From the NCBI GenBank assembly GCA_035079385.1, contig JAVHKY010000003.1, forward strand, positions 7,667,501 to 7,731,500: a DNA stretch of 64,000 nt, read 5' to 3'. This DNA is from Aspidiotus rigidus (taxonomy: Eukaryota > Arthropoda > Insecta > Hemiptera > Diaspididae). Shown here piece by piece: positions 54,107 to 64,000 of the stretch. Position numbers and translations under genes: made by a program. The notes beneath the pieces are model-generated. The model was given only the letters and a program-made list of their open reading frames with translations. It searched no databases and was not told the DNA's origin. Position 1 is the first letter of the stretch, and every line of letters begins with the position of its first letter.

Positions 54107-54964
54107 TAGGGGAGAGTTGCCTTAATTGGACCGTTTTGACTGTGAAGTCGTCGCGTGTGGCCGCATTTGTATGGAATTGAAATTTTTTTTAGAACGAGTG
54201 AAGATTTGAAAACAATAGACCAGAATTTGAAGGCAGAATAAGAATTAGATGAGCAGTAAGATCCATTTGGAGACAAAAATTCGTCAGTGATTCAACTTGG
54301 GAAACCGTTGCTCAAGTCAGACCATCGTCTCCCAAGTTGGACCCTTTAATTTCTCTCATTTTCGGACTCGTAAACGAGGAGTAGCTAAAATTAAACCGGT
54401 CCAATTTTGGCTACTTCTCATTTTTAATTAGGACGTACTTGAAATGATATTCTGTAAATGCACAAAAACGCGTTATCAACGTCGGGTCTCACTCTAAATT
54501 GGGTCTCTACCTTTGTAAACATAACGTGTATCAAAATCAGAGCGCTACCTTCTGAAGGTGTTTCAATGGACCGAGTTATTTCTGATAACAACAATATCGA
54601 TAGTAGGTCGAATTGTTCCAATCGCTTTTTTGCTCCCATAAGAAAAGCACGGGGAGCCAAGATCAGTATGGAATTAAATGAAAATTAGAAAGGATTGAGG
54701 AGAAAAAAGTTGATATTTATAATGCGTGAGACAGTCGGCTTTTGAAAATAATCATTTCTCCCCTCAATCCTGTCTCATTCTTGATTAATACCATATGATC
54801 GAATGCTCCCTGTGCTTTTCTTATGGGGAGCAAATTTGCGATTGGATAAATTTGTACAAATTTTGGGTACCTTGACCCTATGATCACGTCATGAAAATCA
54901 CGCTGTGCCGTCACGATAACTCGGTCTATTTAAGCGACGGTCCAATAATGGCAACTCTTCCCTA
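54107..54964. mobile_element. TA-flanked fold-back element, about 854 bp
   Basis: The element at 54109-54962 starts GGGGAGAGTTGCCTTAATTGGACCG and ends with the complement of GGGAAGAGTTGCCATTATTGGACCG, with TA on each side. Inner segments also pair over long stretches: TTGCTCCCATAAGAAAAGCA near 54630 opposite TGCTTTTCTTATGGGGAGCA near 54815, and GGATTGAGGAGAAA near 54695 opposite TTTCTCCCCTCAATCC near 54755. The left half carries about 400 bp of extra sequence with further GGACC words. Confidence 0.82.
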
Positions 54965-55280
54965 TATTTTCAAATTTCAGAAACCACTGTAGACTGCAGA
55001 GCATTTGCAAGTCGTAACACCAAAGGCATTCCCGTATTATTTTCTTTACTGTAACTTTTCATTCTTCACTCTATTAATGGCGATTCCCTTGTTCTTTGGA
55101 AAGGAAACACAATTGCAAGGTATTTCTCAGAATCACATCTTCTCGAAGAATCATAACTCTACACTTGGACATTTTTATTCAGAACAGTTGAGAGGCCTTC
55201 CGCCTGGTAAAGTCACAACATTGATTATAATGGAGGACACGATGGTTATTCGAATACGATTAATGATCCAACCATCTTAT

Positions 55281-55597
55281 CGATTCTCATGAGAATAAAT
55301 AGGGAACGTTTCGATTGAGTGTCGTGCTGGCTCACATTTCTTAGGCCGGGTAACCAGCTCTTCGGGTCCCCAAAAACTCTCATGGTCAAATTTCCAAGAA
55401 TTTCTCGTGGGCCTTTTGTGGCCGGGGACCCGACCACTGGTTTCTATCAGAATACTTTGATACTAAAAACTAAGAAATGAAACCAAAGGTTTATATTCAC
55501 AATCTGGAAGATCTCGAGTATTTGAAAATGTATTCTCGTTTTCTTACTAAATATCACTAAATAATCGAAACGTTCCCTCTGTATTCTTATGAAACCT
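55281..55597. mobile_element. MITE, family with CATAAGAATACAGAGGGAAC ends (copy 1)
   Basis: The left arm at 55288-55316 (CATGAGAATAAATAGGGAAC..) and right arm at 55563-55591 pair over about 29 bp. A smaller inverted pair inside (CGGGTCCCC near 55358 opposite GGGGACCCG near 55425) may be a nested hairpin. The same termini occur at 63593-63785. Confidence 0.78.
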
Positions 55598-55599
55598 TA

Positions 55600-57580
55600 C
55601 GCGATGACTGGAACCAAGCCGCAGCGAGCAGCCTGTTCTGCATTTTTTCAGTGTAGTTTGACCAGACGGCCCACAGTAAATCTAATTATCGTTCCATAAG
55701 TCGATCCATCGATGAAATTTTTTTTCCCCCAAAAATTGTGAGCAGAGAAGATTAAATTTTTTGATTAGGTGCTTTATTAATATTATCGAGACAATGAAAA
55801 TACATCGTGACCCTCGTCTAGTATGCAAGTTTGTTTTTTCTTTTCATGTAATGAAGTTTTTAGGTTGTTTTTTAATACGGCGTATTTTCAGTCTACTAGT
55901 ACAAAAACAAATCCATAAAACGTGCTGCAAGAAACATAAATTTCACAGATTTACTGTCTTAATTTTCACGCTTAGTCATTAGTAGCAATAATTTGTGATT
56001 CATCGGAATACCAAGAGAGACCTAGACCTATAGGATTTCAGAATCTATAATCGCTATTCAATAAATGAACCCCCAAAAAATGTTTCTCCACTTTTCCCAA
56101 AGCATTTTTGTATCTCATCGTCGAAGTATACATGGAAATGTCGCCCAAGACTGAATCTCAAGATCACTAACTCAGTACAATGTCACCCGTTCAATAACCT
56201 CATTTTTAGGTCACTCACGAATCAAAACGAGCTTCGACAAATTATCTCAATCATGGGTCCTAACGTTTCAAAAACCATCATTCATCGTCGAATTATGGGG
56301 TCGTTAAGAATTTTTATTTCCAAAACTCAATTCAGTGAGATATTTGTTCGTTGTTTACATTCTATTCCTCCTTTTGAATGCCTTTTCGGCTGTGCATTAT
56401 CATAACGTGTTACATCGAAGATGAGCGATGCATACTCTAGAATATGATTCGAAGAAATTGTGATGAGTGATACGAATAACAAAGAAGAGCCACGAGATGT
56501 AAATCGTGTTAATATCTCTCTACGATTTCATTTCATTACATATTATATTCTATAGCTCATAATAGCGTGAGTCAATGTGTAAATTACTAATAGGTTTAAG
56601 CTTTTCTCTCGAAAATCTTCGAATAGATTGTAAAAAGTTTCTAAATAGTCTTTCTTCAACATTGCTATCTCCGTTATCGAAAACGTAGGAAATTTCTCAA
56701 GAGATCGGGGGGACGATCGTAATTTTCATTTTTAGAACACGAACATTTTAATCCAGAGGAATGCCAATAGAATGAATCTTTTCACCACAAGAGTCAGGAA
56801 GAATTTATCCCCGAATCCAAATGACAACAGATGATTCCATCTTCGTCCCTCCTTGGGTGATCTTCATTACCACGACACCCGGGTATTAAGATAATTCGGA
56901 GTTCTCAATGTTGAATTCACTTCTGATAAAAGTTAATTCTCATTCGATTATAAAAAGTGAGAAATTTTCCTACTACTCAACAATTTTTTTACTCCCTAAT
57001 CTTTTTCAGACAACTGAGAGTTGTGAACCTGATTTTTGATCGATTAATTTTTCATCGAGCTTCTGACATCTTTTTCGAAAAGTTTGGTCAAGATATTATG
57101 TAAAAAATCATCTCATGTGAATTTGGCTAAATACTAGAAACTTTCAAGCCTTCCTGTTCACAATGACGTCAAAAGCAAATTAGATTTTCGCGTCTAAGAG
57201 AAGTGAATTCATTTTTCGACATGTACCCACTTTGGGACTGGAAATCAGGCTAAAACTACATAAGACTCTCAAAAAATGAGGGAGAGAGGGCGACATGAAC
57301 ACCTAATCTTACAATTCATACATAGAGGGAGGGACCTAGGCTACAATTTTGATAATTCACAAAATCTAGCCTTAACTATAATAAATACAAGGGAGTGGGG
57401 AATAACCAAGAAAATTACAGTAAACTTGTCCTCACCCGATCTGAGAACTATTTTTACGAGAAATTGTTCATTAATGCTATGATCGCAATTCAGTACGAAA
57501 GAGCGAATTACATTTCTTGAGTGATACTTGGAATAGAGAAATGAGATGATGAATCCCTACAGGGCGAAATTTCTTGGTCG
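55600..57580. other. No gene recognised
   Basis: AT-rich DNA downstream (in transcript sense) of the minus-strand exon at 57584-58705. Further exons of that gene would be expected here or farther left, but I could not recognise any. Confidence 0.35.
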
Positions 57581-57583
57581 AGA

Positions 57584-58705
57584 TTACATACAATGTACAG
57601 TATTTAAAATTTCAACGACATACCGACTTAAACCGGATACGCATTTAGGTACGGATTCTCTTCTCAAATTACGTTTATTTCTTGCCCACGCTTCTCTCTG
57701 CCTTTGAATCTGCTTTTCTAAACGTTTGGTATCGTGATATCTTTGCAGTAACTTCAACCAATTCGGGGTCTCTTGAGGCGTATACTTTTGCTTATTACAC
57801 ACCGTTTCATCAATTGGCGCTTCTTCCTCGTCTACTAGAGTATCACTAAGGTCGGATTTTCCTTTCTTAGCATCCTTTCTCACCGCATCGGATTCGTGTT
57901 TCAAAGAATGGAAATGACGACGAAAACCGAAAGAATGATTATTCAAAAACGGCATCGAACGGCGCCTAGTTTTCGTCTCAGTTTTAACAGACTTTTCGGA
58001 CTCGAAACCTGCAGCCCTATCTGCATCGATCAATTTTTGCTCGTCTTCTTCGATGCGATTCGAAGAAATATTCTCCAAACTAGACGACGTAAGGTCAAGT
58101 AACATCGATTTCGATATTGTAAGCTGGCTCGAAAATTCGATATTCTCATCATAATCAGTCTTGCTATCGCGTGTACTTCTCGTAGCGTGTTTCGCATTCG
58201 AAATGTCTGCCAAATTTAAACTTGAATCAAAAATGTATGGACACGGGGATACACTTTGACAGTCACCTTCTACGCGACTACAATTTATTCGCTCATTTTC
58301 AAGAACGTTAGACGTCTCGCACGATGGATATCCGCCAGTCGAGTCATTTTTATTATTTTGACTGATGGCGTGCGACGTTTCTTGATGAGAAGTCGAATTC
58401 GAGTCGTCTGTAGGGGTCACGTTTTCCAACAAGGGTGGTAAACGATTACAGTTGACAGTATCGAAAGCGGGAAGGCACGTCGACAACGATGTCGCAGATG
58501 AAGTATTGATGGAACAGACTGAGGAATTGGTCGTTGTTCCTGTGCGTAGAACCAACTGATTACTAGCTAATAAGCGTACCAACTCAGCGACTGATTCCCA
58601 ATGAGCTTTTGTTATATCTCCTGACAGCTTTACAGCGTCCAGACGGAAAGGTATCCATGTATCATTTGTGACGCACCATACCAACGCTCCAGAAACTCCC
58701 ATCAT
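57584..58705 (-). CDS. Unrecognised Ser/Asn-rich protein, probable first coding exon
   Basis: By far the longest frame in the window (373 codons from two consecutive ATGs), with strongly biased, protein-like composition. Residues 1-55 look folded and are rich in W, L and V (VWCVTNDTWIPFRLDAVKLS, HWESVAELVRLLASNQLVL). Residues about 56-235 are Ser/Thr/Asn-rich and probably disordered. A basic segment follows (RRRSMPFLNNHSFGFRRHFH), then an acidic patch. Near the end is a predicted charged helix (NWLKLLQRYHDTKRLEKQIQ then RQREAWARNKRNLRRES). The last codons before the stop look intronic. A consensus donor GTATGT follows SGLSR at about 57625, so the exon probably ends there, with later exons to the left. 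I cannot name a family; a cytoskeletal or signalling scaffold would be a guess. It starts about 29 kb upstream of the visible Src42A exons on the same strand. No transposon signature is present. Confidence 0.72.
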   Translation of the reverse strand: MMGVSGALVWCVTNDTWIPFRLDAVKLSGDITKAHWESVAELVRLLASNQLVLRTGTTTNSSVCSINTSSATSLSTCLPAFDTVNCNRLPPLLENVTPTDDSNSTSHQETSHAISQNNKNDSTGGYPSCETSNVLENERINCSRVEGDCQSVSPCPYIFDSSLNLADISNAKHATRSTRDSKTDYDENIEFSSQLTISKSMLLDLTSSSLENISSNRIEEDEQKLIDADRAAGFESEKSVKTETKTRRRSMPFLNNHSFGFRRHFHSLKHESDAVRKDAKKGKSDLSDTLVDEEEAPIDETVCNKQKYTPQETPNWLKLLQRYHDTKRLEKQIQRQREAWARNKRNLRRESVPKCVSGLSRYVVEILNTVHCM

Positions 58706-60605
58706 AACGAAAGCTTATCTAACGTTTAAAAAGCAGGAATAATCACAATGTCGTTTAAACGTGAGAGTATTTTGAAGGAAGAGAGAAACTCTATACACTC
58801 TGCGAAATTAATCACGAACGTCGCCACAATCGCCAGCGCCGCACACTTATCGCGACTCCAAAGACACAACCGAACCGCAAACTCGAAAAATGAATAATTT
58901 CAGAATACTGTGTTCGATTTTACGAAGCATTGTCACCGCAACCATAACTGACCGATTACATTTACTGAATTAAATTCTTCAGAATAAATCACGATGAGAA
59001 ATTCCGACAGAAAAAACTACGTGTGAAGTGATCAAATTATCTCGTCGAAAAATATTCACAAGAAGAAAAAAACAAAAACAAAATCGATTCACTCTTAATG
59101 GTAAAAATAATACATACGAAAATATTTTGCACAAATCCTAAATTGGAGACAGAATCGAGAAAGAAAGAAAGAAAAAATGTTCACCATGCGAACATGACCG
59201 ATACAGTGATGAGTGCATTAGCTACTAATTTAGTAATTTAACGTCTGCTCGACGCATAGTTCGAACACTTTGAATTACCAGCACCAGATCAAGAAGATTC
59301 GAACAGGTTGAGCTGCTGCATCCCGGAGTTGAGGACATTTATTATCCCGCGTCGCATCGCACCGTAGATTTTCTAACCGTGAAGATGCGAACGGAGAAAA
59401 AGAATGAAAAGGAGAACGCGTACTAAATGACCTTCGACCGAAGAATACTTTATTCGCGATAGATTTTTAGCAACCGATTTACAAACCAAATGATCCTCGA
59501 TTTTAGGCGTATGTCGATGATATACTTACTTTACAAAAAATCTACTGTTAACTTATGTCCATAAACTTTTTTTTTAGACCGTCAAAAATTCTTTTGTTCG
59601 AAAAAATAATCGAAATATTCACACACCACAAGTCCAACCGAAAAAGACAAAAAAAAAGTCAAGAGAAAATAGGTGAGAGCTAGAATTTGCGACAAATTTA
59701 ATATGAGCCCCCACATAATATTATACCATAATTCGGGAGCATTGCATTCTAAGGGCGAAGAAGCATTTAGTATCAAATTTTTTCTTGGAATCTTCACAAT
59801 CAATAATACAGATTTTTTCGAAATTAGAAAACAAAAATTATGTGGACCAAAAGAAGTTTTCCTAGAATGCATCATCTCTCGGTAACGGTGAAAGTAATCT
59901 TCTATGCAAATTTAAATTCGTCCACGTACTGTGCGATACAGAGATTTAAAATACCGCGACCACAAATTCCAAAACTGAAACAGCGCGAACGTTTTCGATA
60001 CATGGCCATCATCAAGTAAATGGTACCGGAAAAAGGAACGAAGATTTGAGATAGGTACACTGTGAGCGTAGGTCAAGGCCCGTATGAATTGCAAGCCGTG
60101 AAACGTCATTTCATTTGTCTGGAGAATCGTCGTCTCCAAAATGTACCTCTATTGAGATTGAGATGAAGAAAAAGAGAATGAAGACCGGCAAAAAATTAAT
60201 GTTACCACAGGATGTACTGGTATTGGCGGCGTGCTACTGGACTACATTTTGGTCTGGAGCTATTGAAGAATTAATTTTTCTTTATTGCTCTTTGGTATAA
60301 GGTGTTGTGTGCTGGTGTCCATCTTTTCATGTGGGGCTAAGAAACATATGTAACACCTCAAAAAGGCTCTTCAGACAATCGTGTATACGGCAACAAAAAC
60401 GCTAAATCAATTAACACTGTGGCGCTACAGCGCTGGGCTGCTCATATTACTCAAAATGTGGAATTCTATCTGCGAGTTTAATGCAACGCTACCCACACAA
60501 AGAAGGTCGTGAGAACGTGCGCGTTCCTTCTTTAATATTGTTTCGAATAAGTGAACGCAATTCCAATGGCTCTTCGAGCAAACATATCAGTAATGTCAAG
60601 TGATG
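58706..60605. other. No gene recognised; includes upstream region of the minus-strand gene
   Basis: The part next to 58706 should contain the 5-prime UTR and promoter of the unrecognised gene. I could not define a start site. Other open frames of 60-97 codons here lack recognisable motifs. Confidence 0.35.
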
Positions 60606-60952
60606 TCCTAAAACAGTGGTTCCCAACCTTCATGAAAAGGCAAACGCACCGCAAGTAAAAGTAAACAAAATTACACTACAGTAGGAGTACCAAACATGAG
60701 CGAATTATCAAGAAGTGCATTAATTCAGTACGAACTTGTCATTTGCCCTTCTTTCGTTCACCTGAGTATGACTTCATCTTTTATGAAAGAAAAAGAATTC
60801 AAGTCTAGCGAATTTTCCTGAAATGATTCAGTCGTACTGTAATGTATCTCATTTTTCATGTTTTTTTTTGTCTGCTACTTGAAAATTTTTAGTTTACTCC
60901 TTACAAAGTTTACAACGTCGCGGACCACCGGTTGGGAACCACTGTCCTAAAA
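60606..60952. mobile_element. hAT MITE with perfect 8-bp target duplication TCCTAAAA
   Basis: The element at 60614-60944 (331 bp) starts CAGTGGTTCCCAACC and ends GGTTGGGAACCACTG, a perfect 15-bp inverted repeat of the classic hAT type. TCCTAAAA flanks it on both sides (60606-60613 and 60945-60952). Its interior has no transposase. Confidence 0.95.
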
Positions 60953-61429
60953 TGTGAGCAATTACCGATCTCCAAAGAAACAGTTCTACAAGAAAACTTG
61001 GACAGAACAAAAACTTGTTGTGCTGGGTTATTTATCTACCCCACGTGCACAATAGAACACGCTAGGTGCACACCCACTAGTGGATTGAAAATATTTGCAG
61101 AGACCGGGTTTGAGAGAAAGAGAGATGTTCATAAACGGAGAAAGGGAAGGTGTAGCCAGAAACATGAAGACAAAATATCAAAAAGCCTTTCAATTAGTTT
61201 CCTTAGGTTGTAAAAAATGTAGATTGACTAAAATTAAGGTTTGAAATATAACAGCTATAAAACTAAAGAAATTGAATTAATAAAGAATTTTATTTTGTGA
61301 AAAAACTATAAACTGATCGCAAGAATAAATTGGCTTCATTTGTTTCTACTAGAAAAACTTTTCATTTCGTTGATCAACCATCAACGGGAAAACTCTGAGT
61401 CACTAGAGTTTCCCCATTGATTGTTGATT

Positions 61430-61900
61430 AACCGACGATTGGAAAAAACTCACGGGTTCTTTAACGGAGTTGAACGAAGGGTGGCAGGGAACCTTGGGGA
61501 CTGAAAAATGTTGACTTACCAGATCTTTGACGTCATCAAATTGTGACGTCAAAGGCTCGGACTTTGAAGCTATATATAATAGGAGGAATTCTGACCTCAA
61601 TTTGTATATGATTTGAACTGCGAGTAGATAGGAGAGGGACTTAGAATATTGTAGAAGGATGTTCTGAATCTTATGGTGTTTGAAGTGTTGCATATCCGGC
61701 TCATTGAAGGGGCTAAGTCAACTGGTGTATGAAGCACAGCATGTCTAGTTACTCGAAGGCGCTATCTTTCAGGCTATATACACTGACCATTGAGATAGGA
61801 GGGTGACTTCAAAAATTTTCGAGCTCCAAACTTCGCCGGCCGGACGGCGAACGTCTTTTCTACCCCCACTTCGATAATACAGGTTCCCTGTTGAAAATAC
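61430..61900. repeat. Second large copy of the AGCTATATATAATAGGAGG repeat
   Basis: It shares CACGGGTTCTTTAA, GGGACTGAAAAATGT, TTGTGACGTCA, GAAGCTATATATAATAGGAG and CAGGTTCCCTGTTGAAAA with 39190-39390, in the same order. An extra TTTGACGTCATCAAA palindrome lies near 61527. It appears to be a dispersed, non-coding element. Confidence 0.72.
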
Positions 61901-62009
61901 ATTTTGGCACCTACGGCTAAATGTAATTCGAAAATTCTTCATTTCTTCAACAATGAGCCGTGACGTACGAGATCGCATTAAAACAGATATAAAACTGTTG
62001 AAAGTGATA

Positions 62010-62655
62010 ACGAAACCAAAAAAAGTTTGTTAACCGTTTGACCAACAACCATTTCAAATTTCTGACTGGTTATGATCAATAACCATTTACAGTTTCAAAT
62101 TTTGGGGTATACCTGAGCAATGACCATTGACCATTTCAAGCAAAACTGAGAATCGGAACTGGTTCTGAAATCGGTAAACCCGATATTCTCGGCTCCAAAA
62201 ATTATAACGAAGAGAACCGCTTTTCTTGAATTACTGTGAAAACTGGACCATTAAAAACTAATAGGGGTCTGACTCTTAAGGGTCAGTTTCTTTTCTCCAG
62301 CACCGAGAACCGGAAACAGAAAGAACCGCCTACTTCAATTTCTTCCAAGAACCGCTTCCCTTGATTTGCTTTGGAAACTGGAATCAAAGAAATCCGCTTC
62401 CTTCAGTTTGTACAGAGAACCGGAATGAAAAGAAACCGCTGTCATTAGTTTGATGTAAGGACTGGAACCAAAAAGAACCGTTGAAAAAATAGTAGAAAAT
62501 CTCAGCTCTAGTTTGAGTTTGAAATGGTCATGAAGATCAAAAAATGGTTAACCAAAATCTTCTAGGAAATTTTTTACCCGTTTGAGACCAATGACTGTTT
62601 CGAATTTCTGACCGTCATGACCAATGACCGTTCACCATTTCAAGTCGTTTTGGCT
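62010..62655. repeat. Repeat region: ATGACCATTT-type blocks flanking GAACCG repeats
   Basis: Blocks at about 62025-62145 and 62565-62650 are similar direct copies (both contain a CCGTTTGA word, then TTTC.AATTTCTGAC and ACCATTT..TTTCAA). Between them are four or so units of about 55-60 bp with AAGAACCGC and GGAACC words (62160-62500). The GGAACC/GGTTCC theme is shared with the hAT-type element at 49812-50463, so this may be a decayed relative. Confidence 0.6.
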
Positions 62656-63320
62656 ACACACCTTGAAGAACGTAAAATTTTTCGTTAACATTACGCATTT
62701 GACGAGGAGATCCTAGAAGTATTTCCAACGTTGACTTCAATAACGTTTTCCGTTTTTTGCCATCACGTCACGCTTTTGAGCAATCAAGCGTAATACGGAA
62801 AATTGTTATAGTTTCAGAACATCATTATAATATGTTGAAAAAATGAATGATGATAGATAAAATTCAATATGAAAATCTAGCTCGAATCTTCATTCATCAC
62901 ATATCATAAATTCAAAAAGATTGCATGCTTTAAAAAGAAGTAATTTGCGATTTTCTGGAACCATCATCACTATCAAAACATGACCTTTTTGAATTTTTGA
63001 TGCATAATGAGTAAAAATTCAAGCTATATTTTCATGCTTGAGTTTATAGACTGATTCCCCATAATGACATACTTGCGAACAAACGACAGTGATTTAGTTC
63101 AATTTGTACTAAAAACAGACCTGCCTGCTGCAGCTGTCTCCCTTCAAAAAGTAAACAAACTTTTTGCTTGTTATTTTCCATAATGACCATGTAGGATCAT
63201 GTAACGTTTACTAAAACGAAAATATTTCAAAAATAAACAATTTGTTCAAAATGAGTGATCTTGTTTCATGAAATGAAATACAAAACTTTCATTTTGTATA
63301 TTAAGATCATCCATCATTAA

Positions 63321-63464
63321 TATATGTGACCCCGTCTACAGAAACCCGGCTTAGCCTTGAATATCGATCAGGAGGAAAGGATCTTTTACCAAGGAAGGAA
63401 GATTCCTTTTCTCCTGATTGCAATTCAACACTAAGCCAGGTTTCTGTAGATGGGGTCACATATA
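63321..63464. mobile_element. 144-bp hairpin MITE, ends TATATGTGACC
   Basis: The arms pair over about 65 bp: TATATGTGACCCCGTCTACA opposite TGTAGATGGGGTCACATATA, and GGAGGAAAGGATCTT opposite AAGATTCCTTTTCTCC. TA on each side of TATGTGACC/GGTCACATA suggests a TA target. The terminus resembles that of the hairpin at 49671-49808. Confidence 0.83.
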
Positions 63465-63592
63465 GACTGATTTCCCAGTGACGTCACACTGTTGACAATA
63501 GTGTGTCTAGTGAGTAGTGAGCCATAGTGAGTCAAAGTATCCATATTTGTAATCAATATTACAATTATTGGGCCAACTGTGGTATTGATTTC

Positions 63593-63785
63593 CATAAGAA
63601 TACAGAGGGAACAATTTGATCACATACAAATATTCGAAAACAAGATATTCCTTATATATTAGAGATCTCTATCTAGAATCTAGAAGTTCTGTGGGATTTA
63701 AATATGTCGCTTCGATTGCTAACGTACTTCTTTCTTGTTTTTGAATACTAGTGAATGATTGAAACGTTCCCTGTATATTCTTATG
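63593..63785. mobile_element. MITE, CATAAGAATACAGAGGGAAC family (copy 2)
   Basis: The left arm CATAAGAATACAGAGGGAAC (63593) and the right arm GAAACGTTCCCTGTATATTC then TTATG (to 63785) pair over about 28 bp. The right arm matches the right arm of the copy at 55281-55597. The interior is shorter than in copy 1. Confidence 0.75.
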
Positions 63786-64000
63786 AGATTCTAAAATGGC
63801 TGCCCCAAAGCCAGCAGCAGAGAACAAGAATTCAATCAAAATTGAAGCTGTTGACGTCACGAGGCATTGGTCTATTGTTTATATTTGAAATATCAACGTT
63901 TTTGCCAAGGCGTATAAAATAGAGAGGTGTGATCACTTAGCGTAGTAGTCAGGCGCAGTTAACGTTTCAATGACGTCACGGGGATGTAGGTTATACATAG

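Overview
The window is nuclear DNA of an animal, almost certainly an insect. Coding exons are short and split by GT-AG introns, intergenic DNA is AT-rich, and the two recognisable host genes read like insect orthologues. The transposon load (hAT and TA-target MITEs, Penelope-like elements, I- and Jockey-type LINEs, a mariner relative) is typical of an expanded insect genome. A hemipteran is possible, but I cannot fix the species from sequence alone. No CRISPR, operon, bacterial gene, tRNA or nuclear rRNA gene was seen.

Host genes. (1) 20793-22102 (+): a complete four-exon gene for the beta subunit of the translocon-associated protein complex (TRAP-beta/SSR2, 196 aa). (2) 26095-29746 (-): the last seven visible coding exons of a Src-family tyrosine kinase that matches Src42A, from the SH2 domain to the C-terminal tail. 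The SH3 and N-terminal exons were not found. (3) 57584-58705 (-): a 373-codon open exon of a Ser/Asn-rich protein I do not recognise, probably a first coding exon with a splice donor near its end.

Layout. 1-1340 is AT microsatellite with embedded minisatellite units. 2256-2305 is a perfect palindrome. 3640-5780 is a decayed Penelope-like element with a GIY-YIG relic and a hammerhead-like tail. 7280-9800 is a decayed I-type LINE with RNase H. 12988-20248 holds several inverted-repeat DNA elements, including a nested cluster. 20.8-29.7 kb is the gene-rich part. 30.1-32.1 kb holds two adjacent tandem arrays (104-bp and 66-bp units). 32.1-34.2 kb holds two hAT-type elements, the second enclosing a mitochondrial-like insert. 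36.9-45.9 kb holds LINE, mariner and Penelope relics. 47.7-55.6 kb holds fold-back elements, including a second nest. 57.6-58.7 kb is the unknown gene. 60.6-64.0 kb is again repeats and MITEs.

The strongest structural result is a set of four non-autonomous hAT elements with perfect 8-bp target duplications and two more with partial or decayed ones. One perfect example sits inside a 227-bp Src42A intron and supplies about two thirds of it. The genes show no functional clustering. I found no convincing new multi-gene biological system here; the novelty lies in the repeat architecture.
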